Below, one piece after another: positions 1-12,600 of a DNA stretch of 64,000 bases. The first letter of the stretch is position 1, and each line of letters begins with the position of its first letter. This stretch comes from Isoetes taiwanensis (Eukaryota > Streptophyta > Lycopodiopsida > Isoetales > Isoetaceae), in contig JAJEKV010000815.1 in the NCBI GenBank assembly GCA_021234155.1, forward strand, positions 21,434 through 85,433, given 5' to 3'. The notes below the pieces were generated by a model that did no database searches, had not been told where the DNA came from, and worked only from the letters and a program-made list of their open reading frames with translations. The translations under genes and the position numbers were made by a program.

Positions 1-1860
1 TGAAGTGAGGTGTAAAGTGACTTGGCACATCGAGTGCCCATTTAGGAGCCAAAAATTTTTATGGAGCAACTTTAGAGCATCTTCTTGGGCACATTTGAAT
101 TTTGAGCAACTTCCCTTAGGAATTTTTGCAACATTCTTTTAACTTTGCTCGAGTTGCATGGGAAGTTGACTTCATGAGCAAGATTATGACCAAGTCAAGT
201 CACTTTAGAACTAGTGAATGATGAAGCAAGTGGGTGTTTCATGAAGGTGTATTTTGACTAGAAAGAACTTTCAAGGTCAAGTTTGACTTTGGGAGGTATA
301 TGAGCAAGGAGTCAAAGTTCAATGGTATTTTAGGAAGGTGGAGTAAATGGGGAGGAGATCAAAATGCCAAAGATGCCAAGATCACAAATAGCTACATACC
401 ATGGAATATTCTTCAAGGGGACTTCTTTCTCCTCTTCTCTTCACTTCCTTTGCTTGTTTGACCTTTTGTATCTCTTGAGTGACTTGAGTCAATTGTCCAT
501 CCTTTGCTCTTGAAACTTTGATGTATGCTAGTGAAGCATTTCCCTATTGTCTTGCAAACCAAATCAAGCTGAGAGGATTAGTGCAAACATGTGCTTGGCT
601 CTTTCATGCTGCCATGGCATGGCAGCATTAATGACCAAAGACATGCACAGATATAGATGGACAAAGGATAGAAACCACAAGCTGGAGAAGTGCTAGTAAT
701 CGACTACTTCCACGAGCTCCATAGAAGCAACATCCATAGTTGTCTCATCCACTCGCGAAAAGGATGATATTGGACAAACTCTCAAAGAGCAATAAAAATA
801 GAAGCACAATAGCCACAATGAGGTGGTCTATGGCCTCCAAGAAAAGGCACATGAGAATCTTGCAAAGAAGATAGAGACAATAATGCTCTCCAAGATGTAC
901 ACTACGTTGCCAATGCAACACATCTAAGCCTTCAGTATCATAACTGACCATATGTTGGAAGTGCCGAGTCCCTAACTCCACCTCCAACAGAACCTCCAAC
1001 TTGTTTGAAAAGCATCACTCGTGCAATTGAACCTCTACTACCCTGAACACAAGAAGACGTAGCTGTAGTGGCATGCAATGAAACCACAATTGCAGCTTCA
1101 ACTGCGATTTCATCGCATGCCATTATTGGATGAAACTTGGCGAGTTGTTTTACTTTTTCTTGTGCATGTGTAATGTTTGATGGTTAATTGTTCAGGGACC
1201 TTCAAATTGCCATGCTCTTATTTTCTTCTCTACTCCAGTGATATGGTTTTGCTTGAATGGGCGATGGTGGAACTTGTTACCATTAATACAATTAGATCTG
1301 CAAAACCCAAAATGCTTGCGGGAACGCAAAAGTGTTTGCATGCTATAGAGCTCTGTGGGCCATAAAGGTCGCATTGTGAGCCCCTTGGAAAAGCACGAGG
1401 AGAACTCCGAGAGATAATTTTGTGGCTTGATTTGTGCAGGGTCAAAATATCTGCCTGCTTGCCAAATGATGATGCTCTGTTCTCAAATTTTATACAAAAA
1501 AAGATTCATAATCTCTTGACAATTTGATGGTCTGACTACTTCAAAACTGCAAAAAAAAAAAGGCAATTACTAGAAACTATGCTCTAGGAGTGTTGTTTCT
1601 CTATGGGTATGGTCCTTTCAAGTACTTAGCAGTCGTAGATACAATACATACGGAACAAATATGCAATGTTTTTATGTCAAATCTTGGTAGTGTCCATCAA
1701 AAGTACAATAAGTATTTTATAGGTAAATTACATATTTTATAGGTACGATATGTACTTTATGAATATTTTTATAGCTGTGGTACGTATTTTATAGGTATAG
1801 TAACAACACTTTTTAAAGTACTATTTTTTTTTTTAGTACGTCACAAACTCAAAGATATGT
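1..1860. other. AT-rich intergenic, no gene seen
   Basis: The open frames here (for example on the minus strand at 745-1123) are short, low in complexity and match no domain I know. The region has poly-A runs near 1550 and a T-rich stretch near 1825. It reads as degraded intergenic or retrotransposon-derived DNA. No RNA gene or confident promoter was seen. Confidence 0.5.
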
Positions 1861-1875
1861 TACGAGGTACGATAC

Positions 1876-2260
1876 GTAAAATAGAATAGAATAGAATAGA
1901 ATAGACATTAACGTCCCTTGTGCCCTCAGGCCCTTGGACTTGTGTAGCATGGGCGAGCTCCCTGAAAGTACAAAATAAGTACAATATTGTGCAATAAGTA
2001 CAAAATAACAATGAACACCCCTCCCCCCGGCCCCCTTTTTTACGAGGTTTGAAACTAGCTTGAGCCATAGTTCACCAAGAGCCCTTGAGCCTCTTTTCAC
2101 TATGTACAAACAGGTTACATAATAATTTGCCAAAGCGTCCAATAGCGTCGTGCCACATGGAATGGTTTCAAACCTTGAATGGCAACAATTTTTTCGTAGC
2201 AGCATAGTGTTTTGATCCGCGACTTTCTCCGGCAGCGGTTTCCACTAATTTTAGCCAACG
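1876..2260 (-). mobile_element. LINE 3' end with TATTC pentamer tail
   Basis: Read on the minus strand, this stretch ends in a line like that of the LINE copies at 19.6-20.6 kb and 61.2-61.8 kb: a G-rich segment, a phrase close to GGACGTTAA, then a short run of TATTC units (plus-strand AGAATAGAATAG at about 1880-1905). The internal sequence is diverged from the other two copies, so this is probably an older or sister subfamily and is 5'-truncated. No intact reverse transcriptase is present. The family call rests on the shared 3' phrase and tail only. Confidence 0.5.
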
Positions 2261-2329
2261 ATCTTGTTGTTCCAAAAATTCCACACAACATTCTAAAATC
2301 TCTTTTTTGCCGCCATACTCTTTCCAAGT

Positions 2330-2592
2330 TACAAAAATCTTGCTTTAGACAACACTTGTATATAAAATATAAAACTCTGACGTTGGAGCTCTGCTGCTTG
2401 TCCGGTTCGAGGCGAAATGCCCTGCACATTTCAAACACTAATAGGCAAACAGGGCGCGAAGGCATGGTTGACATGCAAGAATGTTGCCTAACTTTCCAAT
2501 ATACAAGATATAAATCTATGACTTTGGGGCTCTGCCGCTGGTCCGATTTGGGGCCAAATGCCTTATGTCTGACACTAATATGCGAATGAGGC
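2330..2592. repeat. Two imperfect direct copies of about 110 bp
   Basis: Two adjacent blocks (about 2335-2450 and 2485-2592) share the same order of words: ATATAAA, then TCTGAC or TATGACTTTGG, GCTCTGC, a TCCG(G/A)TT core, AAATGCC, and ACTAATA. They are diverged copies of one unit. The long minus-strand open frame across them (2115-2639) repeats with the DNA and is not taken as a gene. Confidence 0.45.
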
Positions 2593-2797
2593 AAAAAACT
2601 TGACACCCATCTTACGTTGTCAGAAAAACTTGTTTGCATAAAGAGGCCTACTCTAAAAGTTTTAAAAAAACTTGTTTATATAAAGAGGCATACTCTAAAA
2701 GTCTTAACCAAGCATAAATAGGCTTATGATAAAAAAACCTGCTGGTTACGATAGCTTCCCTGAAATGAAACAAATGCATAAACTTAAAGTCTTGCTA

Positions 2798-5264
2798 TTA
2801 TTTTGGGATCCAAAATTGGCCAGGGTTGACACTAAGCATGCCTGCCATCACTTTGCCACTTGTCCCCCTCAAGTAATCAATAACATAACCCCAAGTTGAG
2901 CCTAAGGCATCTATAAAAAAATCACAATCGACTGCCATCATAAGGTTTACAAATGCATTGTTGCTTGATTTTAAATACCCAAGGCTAGATTCATAATCGC
3001 GCATCTTTGTGCCTCCAATTTGGCGGGTAATGTTGGTGTAGAAAAACTTCCAATTTGGGTAATCCTTGATCTCATCTATAACATTCTGCAATATTACATA
3101 CTAGTTATAACCAATTGCATTCTAGGCATGATTTCAAGGAAGTAGATATAGAACTTTCAAATGGTCACCTGCATCTCTGTTGACAACCAGATATTTCGAA
3201 CATTTGGAAATCGCTCACGCAAATCTTCTGCAAGTTGCATATATGATTTGAAGCCAAAGATTCTCATTTCATGGTGTTTATCACCTTGTCTAACATGAAC
3301 ACTAATAAGAGGCCTTGGAACCCATGGTCTATGCATATGATGGCTCCAAACGAGCTTGTCCAGGGTGGTTTGGTTCCTTCTTGCAAATGGAACCTATAAG
3401 AAAAATTGCCTACCTAACGTTATCAAAGAAACACGTAGGAGACAAAGCCAAATTCCACAACCATACTTTTGGCCATTCAATTGGGAGATTTTCAAGGACA
3501 ATTTGTGCAGCGCTCCTTCCAAATGATCTATGACGCTCATTGTTGAGAAGCGAACAAAGATATTCACTAGGGTAACGTGTAAGGTAGCGAATTACCTATA
3601 GAAATGTTAAGATGTAAGATTACCTTTAAATGAAAGTCAACGTGTTTACACACCTGTGATCTCCACCACCTAACATCAATTTGTCCGTGAGTGACAAAGA
3701 CCTTCCCATTCACTTGGTCTGTTGGTTGTATGTACTCCCATGGTTTGCCCCAAAGCCTTGAAGAAGAATTAAGAGTCATAAGTGCCATTTCTTTGTGCAT
3801 TTCTTCTTTATAGTTTCAAATCCTTTTGCAAACCTAATTTTTGCTTCTTTATATTTTCATCCTTTTCGCATATCTATATATACTCACTCTGGCATTTTGA
3901 CTGTCCAAAATATGGCACTCCAATAGTTACTCATGTCATGGATAGTCCCATTCTTCCTAGCCTCTTCTTGTGTTCTCAGATCTAGTGCACGAGCTCGACA
4001 TTCTTCTGAAGTCTCGCTCGCAAAGTAACACGTCCATCTCGCATTTCTAGATCCTGGTAAAATTAAATAAGATAATGTGGGTACTAAGCTAACAACCTAC
4101 AACCGGTGAGAATTACCAATAGTCAATAAAAAAAAAGAAGAGATCAACAAAGTAAAAAGAGATCAGCCAACATGCCGACATTGGAATGGCCAAAATACCT
4201 GTGCATCCTTCATGATCTGCCCTATTGAAATAATCTAGCACAAGTATTCTTTTCTCATTAATGGCAACAGCAAACATGCCAGATAGAACATGTAGTTGAG
4301 CGCCAATTCCATATCCCGGGTCAGTGGAGAAATTGATAAACAGAAATTTTAGGGAGGGGTCACTGCAATTCTTAGGATGTTGATGTACCCATAGATCTCG
4401 TTGAACACGGCGTGTAAAAGGAATATTATCCTCATCAGCACCAAGAACCTAGATCAAAATACAACAAGAATGGTTACAACTATAAAACTAGGTTTCATAA
4501 GCATCAACAACATTTTTACCATACTTACCCATGGTGGATATGGACCATGAACTAGGGATTTATCTTTGGTAAGCATTCCTTCTTCATTATCATCTGCAGT
4601 AACATTTTCTCCAAGCTCAAGCCCTAGAAGTCCCTTCCAGATTGTCCAAGCAGGTCTGTCTCCATTAGGCGCTCGATTATCTAGTCTATTATAGTAACTG
4701 TCACGCTCTGTGCAATTTTCCAAATGTGGTGGATATGGCACACTTGAAAGATCTGTTTCTGAATAAGATTTGTCCCATGACATATAATATTTGTTCCACA
4801 AATCCAGCAGAACTTCAACTCTTGGATCCTCTGCCTCAACCTTTGTCTCATTTCTGCAATCATCAGGTCTTTTACTTGGTTCTTCCTTGAGATTTGCCTG
4901 ATCACATGATGCATTTACTATTTGTATTACAATCTCTTTCTCCTTTGTATCTGTTTTCAATCCAAGTTGAGGATCAAATAACCGTGTCTGATCAATCTAG
5001 AACAAAAAATAACAGCATAAAACTGAACGTGATCACATTGTCAGATCTAATATTATGATGATCAAAACTAAAATGAACAAATGGTACAATGCCATATATA
5101 TTACCTGATTTTTCAGTGATGGCCGTGAACAGAGCCCAGGAAGGCTTAGTATTCCAAGTGAGTACAAGGGTAAATACCAAGCCAAAAACCACATAAAGAA
5201 TCAGAGCTATTTCTTGAGCCCGACATCTGCCTCTGCAACAAGTTCGTTGTTTAGATTGAACCAT
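2798..5264 (-). CDS. Fucosyltransferase-like type II membrane protein, multi-exon
   Basis: This is a minus-strand gene of about eight exons: 5105-5264, 4529-4996, 4199-4448, 3888-4053, 3654-about 3807, 3467-3595, 3169-3393 and 2798-3085 (stop). The start chosen (5264) gives a short basic N-terminus, then one hydrophobic segment (LILYVVFGLVFTLVL), the layout of a Golgi type II glycosyltransferase. Exon 3 has a glycine-rich N-domain phrase (DPGYGIGAQLHVLSG). Exon 7 has HVRQGDK, the basic sugar-nucleotide motif of the GT23/GT65/GT68 fucosyltransferase superfamily. The last exon has DALGSTWGYVIDYLR. Exons 2-3 and 5-8 join in phase. Exon 1 to 2 and exon 4 to 5 do not join in phase with the obvious GT-AG sites, so either small exons are missed or the copy carries frameshifts. 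The intron between exons 6 and 7 is only about 73 nt. Donor sugar and acceptor are unknown; membership of the superfamily is fairly sure, fucose use is family inference. Confidence 0.7.
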
Positions 5265-8139
5265 TACGAACTTGTGATGCAATAACGCGAGTACTGCCCA
5301 GCAACATGGAATGTATGTTACCTAGAAAAATTCTTGAAGGAATGTTGAGCAACCACAGTTCACAAGCATTTCGTGCCAAATTTTTAACTAGAATGGTGCC
5401 GACCGTTTGGCGCAATTTCGGCGGCATAGTCAAGAGAGCACATGTCCATGTTAGGCTATGTGGCATATCTCCCTAATTTGTCGGCCTGAAAAATGGCTGT
5501 GCTTTTTCTTTGTAGGAAGTGACATGTTATAGCCTAGCTTTAAAAAGAGCCACACAGCATGACATTGGTGCAGGGATATTCGGTGAGATAAGCATAACCC
5601 TACCTAAATTGTAGCACCAATTTCCATGATTTGCTTATGTTAGAAAAATAGAGAATTTTGAAATCAGGATGAATGGCATTAGACTTGCCAAGATTCCTGC
5701 TCATATTAGGCCTAAGCTTGACTATAGCTTGTATGTAGTATTAAGTTTAATCTAATAGCCACAAGCAAGCACAATTTGTTTATGAAAACTCTACTTTAAG
5801 AAGAAGGGTCGCAAGGATCAAATGTCACGTGGTACGTATTAAATTATCAACAAAGTAGCTTCAAGAAGAACTTGTTTGGAACATGTACAATCACATGAAA
5901 TTATTTGCTATGCTAAGCCCAAGACAAATAGGAAAGGTACTTCTCTGTATGCAAAATTGTAAAGGACCCTTCAAAGTAGTATATGGACATAAGCTTCCCA
6001 CATTGACCCAGTTCAAACATTCATCTAAACTGCTTTGGAGTTACCGAAAACTCTTGGTTCACTAAATATGTCACATAATAAAACTAGCAGTAGGGCCGGC
6101 TTGAGGTGGGGGCAACTGAAGGAAAATTAGTGGTGTTGGATGGGGGAGAAGGGGTTGAAAGGGAAGGTGGTACAAGTTCAAAAGCAAGAATTAGTTTGGA
6201 TGTTGCAGTTGCTTCAACTATTTTATAGCTCTAGGAGCGTGATGAATGACGTATTTATGCTCTTGTTTCTTCAAACAATTCTGCAGTTTTGATAATTATG
6301 ACCACATATTTACACCTACGGTGGTTGTGACCGTCTTCTATTTACATCGGAGATGTTTTAGTATTGAAAGAAAACGTGAACATTGTGTACGATGCATGTC
6401 TACACATTCATGAAAGATTTTAGTATTCTATGATGGTTTCCAACATGCAGTAGTGTCACACTCATTGATTGATAGGAAATAATTTCAACGTGGTCATATA
6501 ATAGTAATTGATATCCATAATGTTTTAGTAGTTGGTATCCATACACCACACTATACTGTTGAAATGACTTCTATTGAGTGCTCTTTCCACAATATGGTCT
6601 ACAGCTTGTGCAAGCTCATCTTGTTGTAGCCTCTAACAATGTTTATATAGAAAAACATCATTGTGAACAGCTTCATGCAAAGGCTCACAGACTTGCTCAA
6701 CTGATGGCAAATCTTTGAGACACAGATACGAAAAAACATAAAAAACACTATCATGTAGAGCTTATCTCACTTGATTATCTGTAATTTTTCCTTGATTAAT
6801 AGAATGTTTTTCCATAACCCTATTAATTTTCATCACTATATTTGATGTTTCAATCATCACTATGCATCTATCATCATCAGAAACTGAAGTGATCTCGTCC
6901 GCCCAGGTTCAATGGTTACAGAAAGCTTACTTCCGACATCGTATAGACAGTCTTCAGGCCCAAAAAAAACACTTAATCTCTTTTTGTTGAATGGCTCCAT
7001 GTATATCATTTTCTTCAAAAGATAAAATTCCAGTGAAGTTGCTTACTGCACCAATGCCCATTACAGATCTCTCTATTCTCCATGTAAAAGCCCTCGGGGG
7101 ATGCACTCAGAAAAAATCGTAGAAACCATATGAGTGTAAGGGGGGTGTTTTTTTGCCCAACCATACCGTATAAATATGGGATGAGTTTTTTTTTTTCTTG
7201 AAATTCCATATAAATTATATGAGAAATATGGTAGGGATATATGAAATATGACGAAAATTCTTTAAGGAAAATTCCATATAAGGGTTAATTTCTCTTGACC
7301 CTATGCACGCACACGCCCTGTGTCTCTTATATTAGTTGCATCCCCCGGGTAAAAGCCATGCTCTAGAATTGTCTTCTGTTCCTCCACCTGGCCCAGTTTG
7401 CCATTAACAGGGAACCATCAAATGCTTTTCTCATGATTTCTTAATGCTCCTATGTTTGTAGATATCCTTCTACTTTCTTTTTGAGTCGCATAATTATAAG
7501 AAATCAAGCATGCATATTTGTCCAAAAGGCTGGGAACGGCCCCGTGCTTGAATGCCATATACCATTAGGTAAGAATGTCAACAGGATCCTGAAGGATATT
7601 AGCTTGGATTGCAAATTTCAGGGCCACAATCATTTTGCAGAGCATAAGCCAGAGCTGACTAAACCAAGATGCACGTCTCCGTCTCTTGTCTCTGTCTACT
7701 TCCATTTCATCGGCTTAGGGCTTTTCAATCTTCTGAAATTTGTTCATAACAAATGCCTAGAAGAGACATCTCTTGATATGAGATTTACCAGCAAGTACCT
7801 GTGTGTGCCGGATTATATATCATTCAGAAACTCGGTACCAAGTTGTCCCAGTTCGCCAAGGAAAACCAGAGCAAAAGTAAGTGATTCATCTATCGACAAC
7901 TCCATTCTGCAAAAAAACATAGCATATAAAAGGAACTAAGATTGCATTTATGCTGCTTCTTTGGTTTTGCCACTTCTTGATTCAAGGGAAATCCAGCATA
8001 GGTGCGTTCAATAAAAAACGAATTGGAAAGGGATAATTTCCTTGAGTGTTTAGAATTTTGTAAACCGTAGGATCAGAAAATAATGAATCTAATGGTCTCA
8101 ATTGATTTTAGCTAACATGGCAGGCAACGTGGACGGGCT
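5265..8139. other. Intergenic; one unrecognised 152-codon open frame
   Basis: Mostly AT-rich DNA upstream of the fucosyltransferase-like gene, so its promoter should lie just right of 5264; no clear TATA box was fixed. A plus-strand open frame at 7481-7939 (152 codons) matches nothing I know, and its composition does not argue strongly for coding. The remainder holds only short open frames. Confidence 0.4.
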
Positions 8140-8145
8140 AGAATA

Positions 8146-8553
8146 TATAGCAAAACAACAGGGGTTCCAGGGGGATTTGATATGGATGTAAAAATAACAA
8201 TTCTTGAAACCATAGACCGTATATCCCTATAAAAAAAAAATATAGATTCAAGATAAAAAATAATCACATTAGCTTATAGTATATATTAGTTAAAGTAGTG
8301 TTATTAGGACATTGAGTTATTTTGCTAGAGGTTCGATCCCCCGTATTTCATATTCTAAAATCTTAGGCGAAGCCGTATAGAGGTTCGATATTCCCTCAAA
8401 ACCTTAGTCGAAATCGTATTTCATATTTCAAAATCATAGACGCCTCCAATCATAAATGACTATAAACGAAACGAGAGGTGCCCAGAGGCCCCAACATACG
8501 ATCTGGGTCGTAGGATCGACGAATCCGATGACTGTGATAGTTCAAAGTGCACC
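8146..8553 (+). repeat. SINE-type repeat, copy 1 (tRNA-like)
   Basis: This is one unit of a family seen three times in the window. It begins near TAGCAAAACAACAGGGG, contains a tRNA-like segment with a box B-like word (AGGTTCGATCCC at 8329-8340) and an upstream box A-like word, and ends at AGTTCAAAGTGC. Such A/B boxes are the internal RNA polymerase III promoter of tRNA-derived SINEs. The spacing between boxes is longer than in a normal tRNA, and no cloverleaf is maintained, so it is not a tRNA gene. Confidence 0.6.
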
Positions 8554-8562
8554 TCCTTTAGA

Positions 8563-8990
8563 ATATGTAGCAAAAGAACAGAGGTTCCAAGGGATTTGAT
8601 ATGGATGTAAAAATAACAACATATATCCCTAAAACAATTGAATGGGTTGTTATTAAAAAAAAAACATAGATTCAAGATAAAAAATAATCATATTGGCTCA
8701 CGGTGTACATTGGTTAAAGTAGTCTTATTAGGACATTGGGTTATTTTGGTAGAGGTTCGAGCCCCCGTATTTCATATTCTAAACTTTTAGGCAAAGCCGT
8801 ATAGAGGTTCGATATTCCCTCAAAATCTTAGGCGAAATCGTATTTCATGTTTCAAAATCATAGGCGCCTCCAATCATAGGCGCCTCCAATCATAAATGAC
8901 TATAAGCAAAATGAGAAGTGCCCAGAGGCCCCAACATACGATTTGGATCGTCGGGTTGACGAATCCGACGACTATGGTAGTTCAGAGTGC
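8563..8990 (+). repeat. SINE-type repeat, copy 2, adjacent to copy 1
   Basis: Second unit in the same orientation, starting at ATGTAGCAAAAGAACAG and ending at AGTTCAGAGTGC. Box A-like TTGGCTCACGG lies at about 8694-8704 and box B AGGTTCGAGCCCC at 8753-8765. It has an extra short internal duplication of the phrase AGGCGCCTCCAATCAT near 8862-8895. Only about ten bases separate it from copy 1. The short plus-strand open frame across it (8896-9138) is not considered a gene. Confidence 0.6.
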
Positions 8991-9477
8991 AAGCTTGCTA
9001 AAAAACGTGCTAAGGGCACTTATGAATTGCCCTAATGCCATGTGCAGTTGTTTAATTTTAGTGATAGTTATTGGACGAGGCATAGGATATGGTAGTGGTT
9101 GTAAAAGAGTTATAGAATGTATAATGTGTTGTCAATAAAAATGGATTAGAGTTGCAATTATTGTATGAGATGTAGTTCCTTGATTAGACTTATTCATGTT
9201 TTGTATAGAGTCTAGGTGACAAACAACTTGTTGCCAGTGAAGTATGATCAAATTGTAAGTTTATTTATTTATCCTGCTATGACTTGAGAATAGACAATGT
9301 ACTCAACATTTGTTGTAGTAGAACCTTTATTAAGACCAATGGAGCTGATATTATGGCTGCATTTGTGGTCCAATGTTATCACGCAACTTTAATGGCTATA
9401 GAGCTGCATACTATGGATCAAAATTACGGCAGATTAGACCCGATGAAAAGGCATCGAGAACATGCGAGGGGAAAATA

Positions 9478-9571
9478 ATGATAGCATTGTTAAGCTCCTC
9501 GCATCAATGTCATCTCATGTACTAATGATAGCATTGTTAAGCTCCTCGCATCAATGTCATCTCATGTACAC
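9478..9571. repeat. 47-bp tandem duplication
   Basis: The unit beginning ATGATAGCATTGTTAAGC is present twice head to tail with a 47-base period and nearly no differences, so it is a recent duplication. It lies at the edge of the PPR-like debris read on the minus strand. Confidence 0.85.
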
Positions 9572-10017
9572 AGCAATGATCTTGGTTGACAGAACAAAAA
9601 ATATAGAAACTTCCAACAATTGTTTCTACATGGTTACATGCAGCCATCCAGAACGAAGGCATTAGTTGGATACATATCATCTTGTTACATGGCTTGGAGG
9701 GTCTGAAAACCCTTTCTTTCACCACAATTTCGAACATAAGCTTCAAATATTCAAACAATTTATTGAATAGTAGTTCTGCATCTTTTATGTTCCCATTTAT
9801 GTTCATAAAAAGACAGGCTAAACTGTCTTGGCACACCTAGCAACTTACCATTTAAAAGGAAGGCAATGCCAGTAGAAGTACCAAGAATAATGCTGCAACC
9901 AAGATTGTGCAAAAAGACAATATCAGAAATGGTAGTATTAAAAGACTGAGTTAATGAGAAAAGTTTCAGTTTGAAGAGTTTAGAATCCTTACCTTGCATA
10001 AAGCGAAGCTTAATCAC
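9537..10017 (-). pseudogene. Degraded PPR-like fragment
   Basis: Minus-strand frames contain phrases that resemble the C-terminal repeats of plant PLS-class pentatricopeptide proteins. One is NGNIKDAELLFNKL, like a PPR helix pair. Another is a phrase like AACNHVE followed by a word near NQDHC, at the place where PPR proteins usually have an ACNH and a DH word. The frame changes several times and no complete repeat array survives. PPR proteins bind organellar RNA; this piece would not be functional. The call is tentative. Confidence 0.35.
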
Positions 10018-12524
10018 TAGTTTCTATCGGGAATCTAGTCTACCATGAGATTACAACCTGTAGGCATCATTGGCTTTTTGGCCACTCGTCATAAGCTGGA
10101 TTTATAGTCACAGATATATCTTGCAACCATGTAAGTGCAGAGTTTCTGCTGAGGGCTGCACAACCAACTCAAAAAGTAGCAAGGGGGTTTATTCATAGAT
10201 CAAAAAGAAAAGGGGGCATTTTTCTGATCTTGTTCTGGAATATAAGCAAGTCACGTCACATGCTCCAATCTGTTGGGAAATAGGAGAAAGCAAATTTAAG
10301 TTATGATGAATGAAATGAATGCTACAAATTTTGAATGGCTCTGTTATAAAAAATTGCAAAAATTCCAAGTTCTTACCTCGCTCTAATACCCTCAATCTAC
10401 AATGCAGCTTGGACCATCCTAGCGCATCTAATTGGTGTCAAAAGGGGACATATATGTAGCAGGTTTTATGATCCCGTAGCCATCCTAGCATGGCAAATCA
10501 GCATCTTGAAGGATCAAAAACTCTTGCCCAAATACAAATGAGAAAATAAGGAACTTATTCTACTGATCAACTTGAATTGAAATAACCCCATACATCCTTC
10601 ATATGTCCTCATCGACGCTGCCAATGTGGCATGACGTAAAAATACTATCTATCTACATAAAACATCCTATCTATCTAAGAAGAAGAGATGAAATTGATTC
10701 GAAGAAACGGAAGCATAGAAATAACCTGGGCCAACATATTTGTCGAATTGGTCATTGCATTTATGCAGATCGAGGAATCTGGCTCTCACCTGCTCAAGAT
10801 ACAGGCATGCCATTTCTAATGAGGCAAAAACACATGGCAACGACCGAAACCAAGCCAAGAAGACTTTTTCTTTGATGGTCGATTCTACAGCAGACCTGTT
10901 GGCTCCAACATCGGAATGCATCTTGTTGATCTGAAGAACATGGTAGGATAACAACCCGAACCCACAAATAATATGTCCTTTCCTTCTTTTTCAACAAATA
11001 GGAATATTAGGATTAGCTCGAGACCTAAAAACAAAAACAAAATTGGTCCGTCAGACCTCCCTTCAGATGTCGTGGATCTCAGCCGTCCAAATTAGGTTTG
11101 GATCCACGAGACTAAAACATTATAATATAAGCAACTATTGAAATTTAAAGTATTATAATATAAGCAACTATTGAAATTTAAAGTTTAGAAATAATTAAAA
11201 TTTTATGAGTCAAAAGAGGGAGCATGCAAACTTGAACATCATTCATGCAAACTTTCGATGCATGCAAAGTAGAGTTGAGTAATATGAATGAATATGAATA
11301 TGAATTAATCATGCCCACTTTAGACCTTGAAAGATCATGGAGCGAAAGCATACATTTGTGTTCACAGTTCCCGCAATAAAGAGCGGTTGGTTGAGGGATT
11401 GGTCAAATAAGGGGTCACAAAGACATGAAGTTAGAAGAAAAGGATTCGAAATTGGAGGAGCTTGAAATTCGTGAGCACATGAAGAACCTTTTGTGCATTG
11501 AATTCTGATTGAACAATTCAAATGCATGATTATGGTTTGAGATTGGTGCTTGTTTTCAATGGCTGAGTCTTGTCATTTGTTTTTCTTGCTCTTGCAGGAT
11601 GTGTACAGAGATTGTAGATTTAGATTAAGCTAGTTGCGACAGAATGTTGCTTCCTATTTAGAACTAATTCATTTTGTGTTTTTGTTCGTCCAGTTTTTAT
11701 GTTGCCGGATCTTGATTGTTGTACAATCAGATCTGTAAGGGTATAACAAATAGACAGAGTAATGGATTCGTGTTCTATTCCTATGGTTCTGACCTTCTTT
11801 CCATGGTTGTCAACTACGCTAATCCACCTTGTTATTAATTCTATAAGCTTAAAGTATATTAATTCTTGTAATCTTTGTCTCATGGATGCCGTCGGTGATA
11901 ATTTGGAGCCAGAATTGTAGTTTCACAGTTTACCTTCCATCTTGCTCCTATTCAGTGGGTTATGTTGGATCTCTCTTTTATCTATATTTATGAAGTTTTA
12001 ACCTACAACTAAGAGACATTCAATCTCTGAAAGCATGATTCAGCCTTCCTGCTAGCCGTGCTACAACCCAAATGCCATCGATCCGAACCATCGGATCGGT
12101 ATTCTCGAATGGGCGATTTGCATGCATGCATACATTTCATGCATTTTTTGGGGCTCTGGTTCGTTTGAGGATCGCTATTTCTTGCAGGTTCTTCATCGGC
12201 TTCTCATCGGCATTTTCTCCTCTCTCGGCAGTTCCCTTGACTCCCACCCATCCTTCCTTAATGTGTATATGATTGTAAATGTTGTTTTTTTGTCGCATGG
12301 AAAGTGTGACCAGCCCCTCGCTTTTTCGAGGTTATTTTTTGTTGCGTGGCACGCGTGACCAGCCTCTCAATTTTTGAGGTTGTTGTTTTCTTATCTTTGT
12401 GTTCTAGTTTCTTGATGTGCAGGTACAGTGGGATGCGGACTCCATCTTCTTCAGGCTTCGTGGGTTTCTTTGTGGAAGCGTTTTTTTGTAGCCTTACATC
12501 GTGTCCAAGCCCCTTGCCGAGGGC
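10018..12524. other. Intergenic, no gene seen
   Basis: Short open frames only. A 32-bp phrase near 11117-11182 (AAGCAACTATTGAAATTTAA) occurs twice in tandem. Nothing else organised was seen on either strand. Confidence 0.45.
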
Positions 12525-12600
12525 TTATCACTAGAGTTTTTTCTTGAAAACCCGGAAGGGCGGGGTTTTTTAACCCTGGCAATACGCTCTCGGCAGGTAC
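12525..12600 (+). mobile_element. Fragment of LINE 3' untranslated region with hairpin
   Basis: This short block has the same A-rich/C-stem/G-stem/T-run hairpin (AAAACCC...GGGGTTTTTT) followed by AACCCTGGCAATACGC as the LINE 3' ends at 20470-20520 and 61700-61760. The coding part of the element and the downstream GGCCAATTGGTCTCCGTGGA phrase are missing here. Confidence 0.5.

Noticed and set aside
2115-2639. 174-codon minus-strand open frame as a gene
   Set aside because: It runs over two diverged copies of a 110-bp repeat and into the LINE tail; the protein repeats with the DNA and has no domain.
7481-7939. 152-codon plus-strand frame as a gene
   Set aside because: No known motif, no splice or promoter support; kept only as a remark in the intergenic entry.
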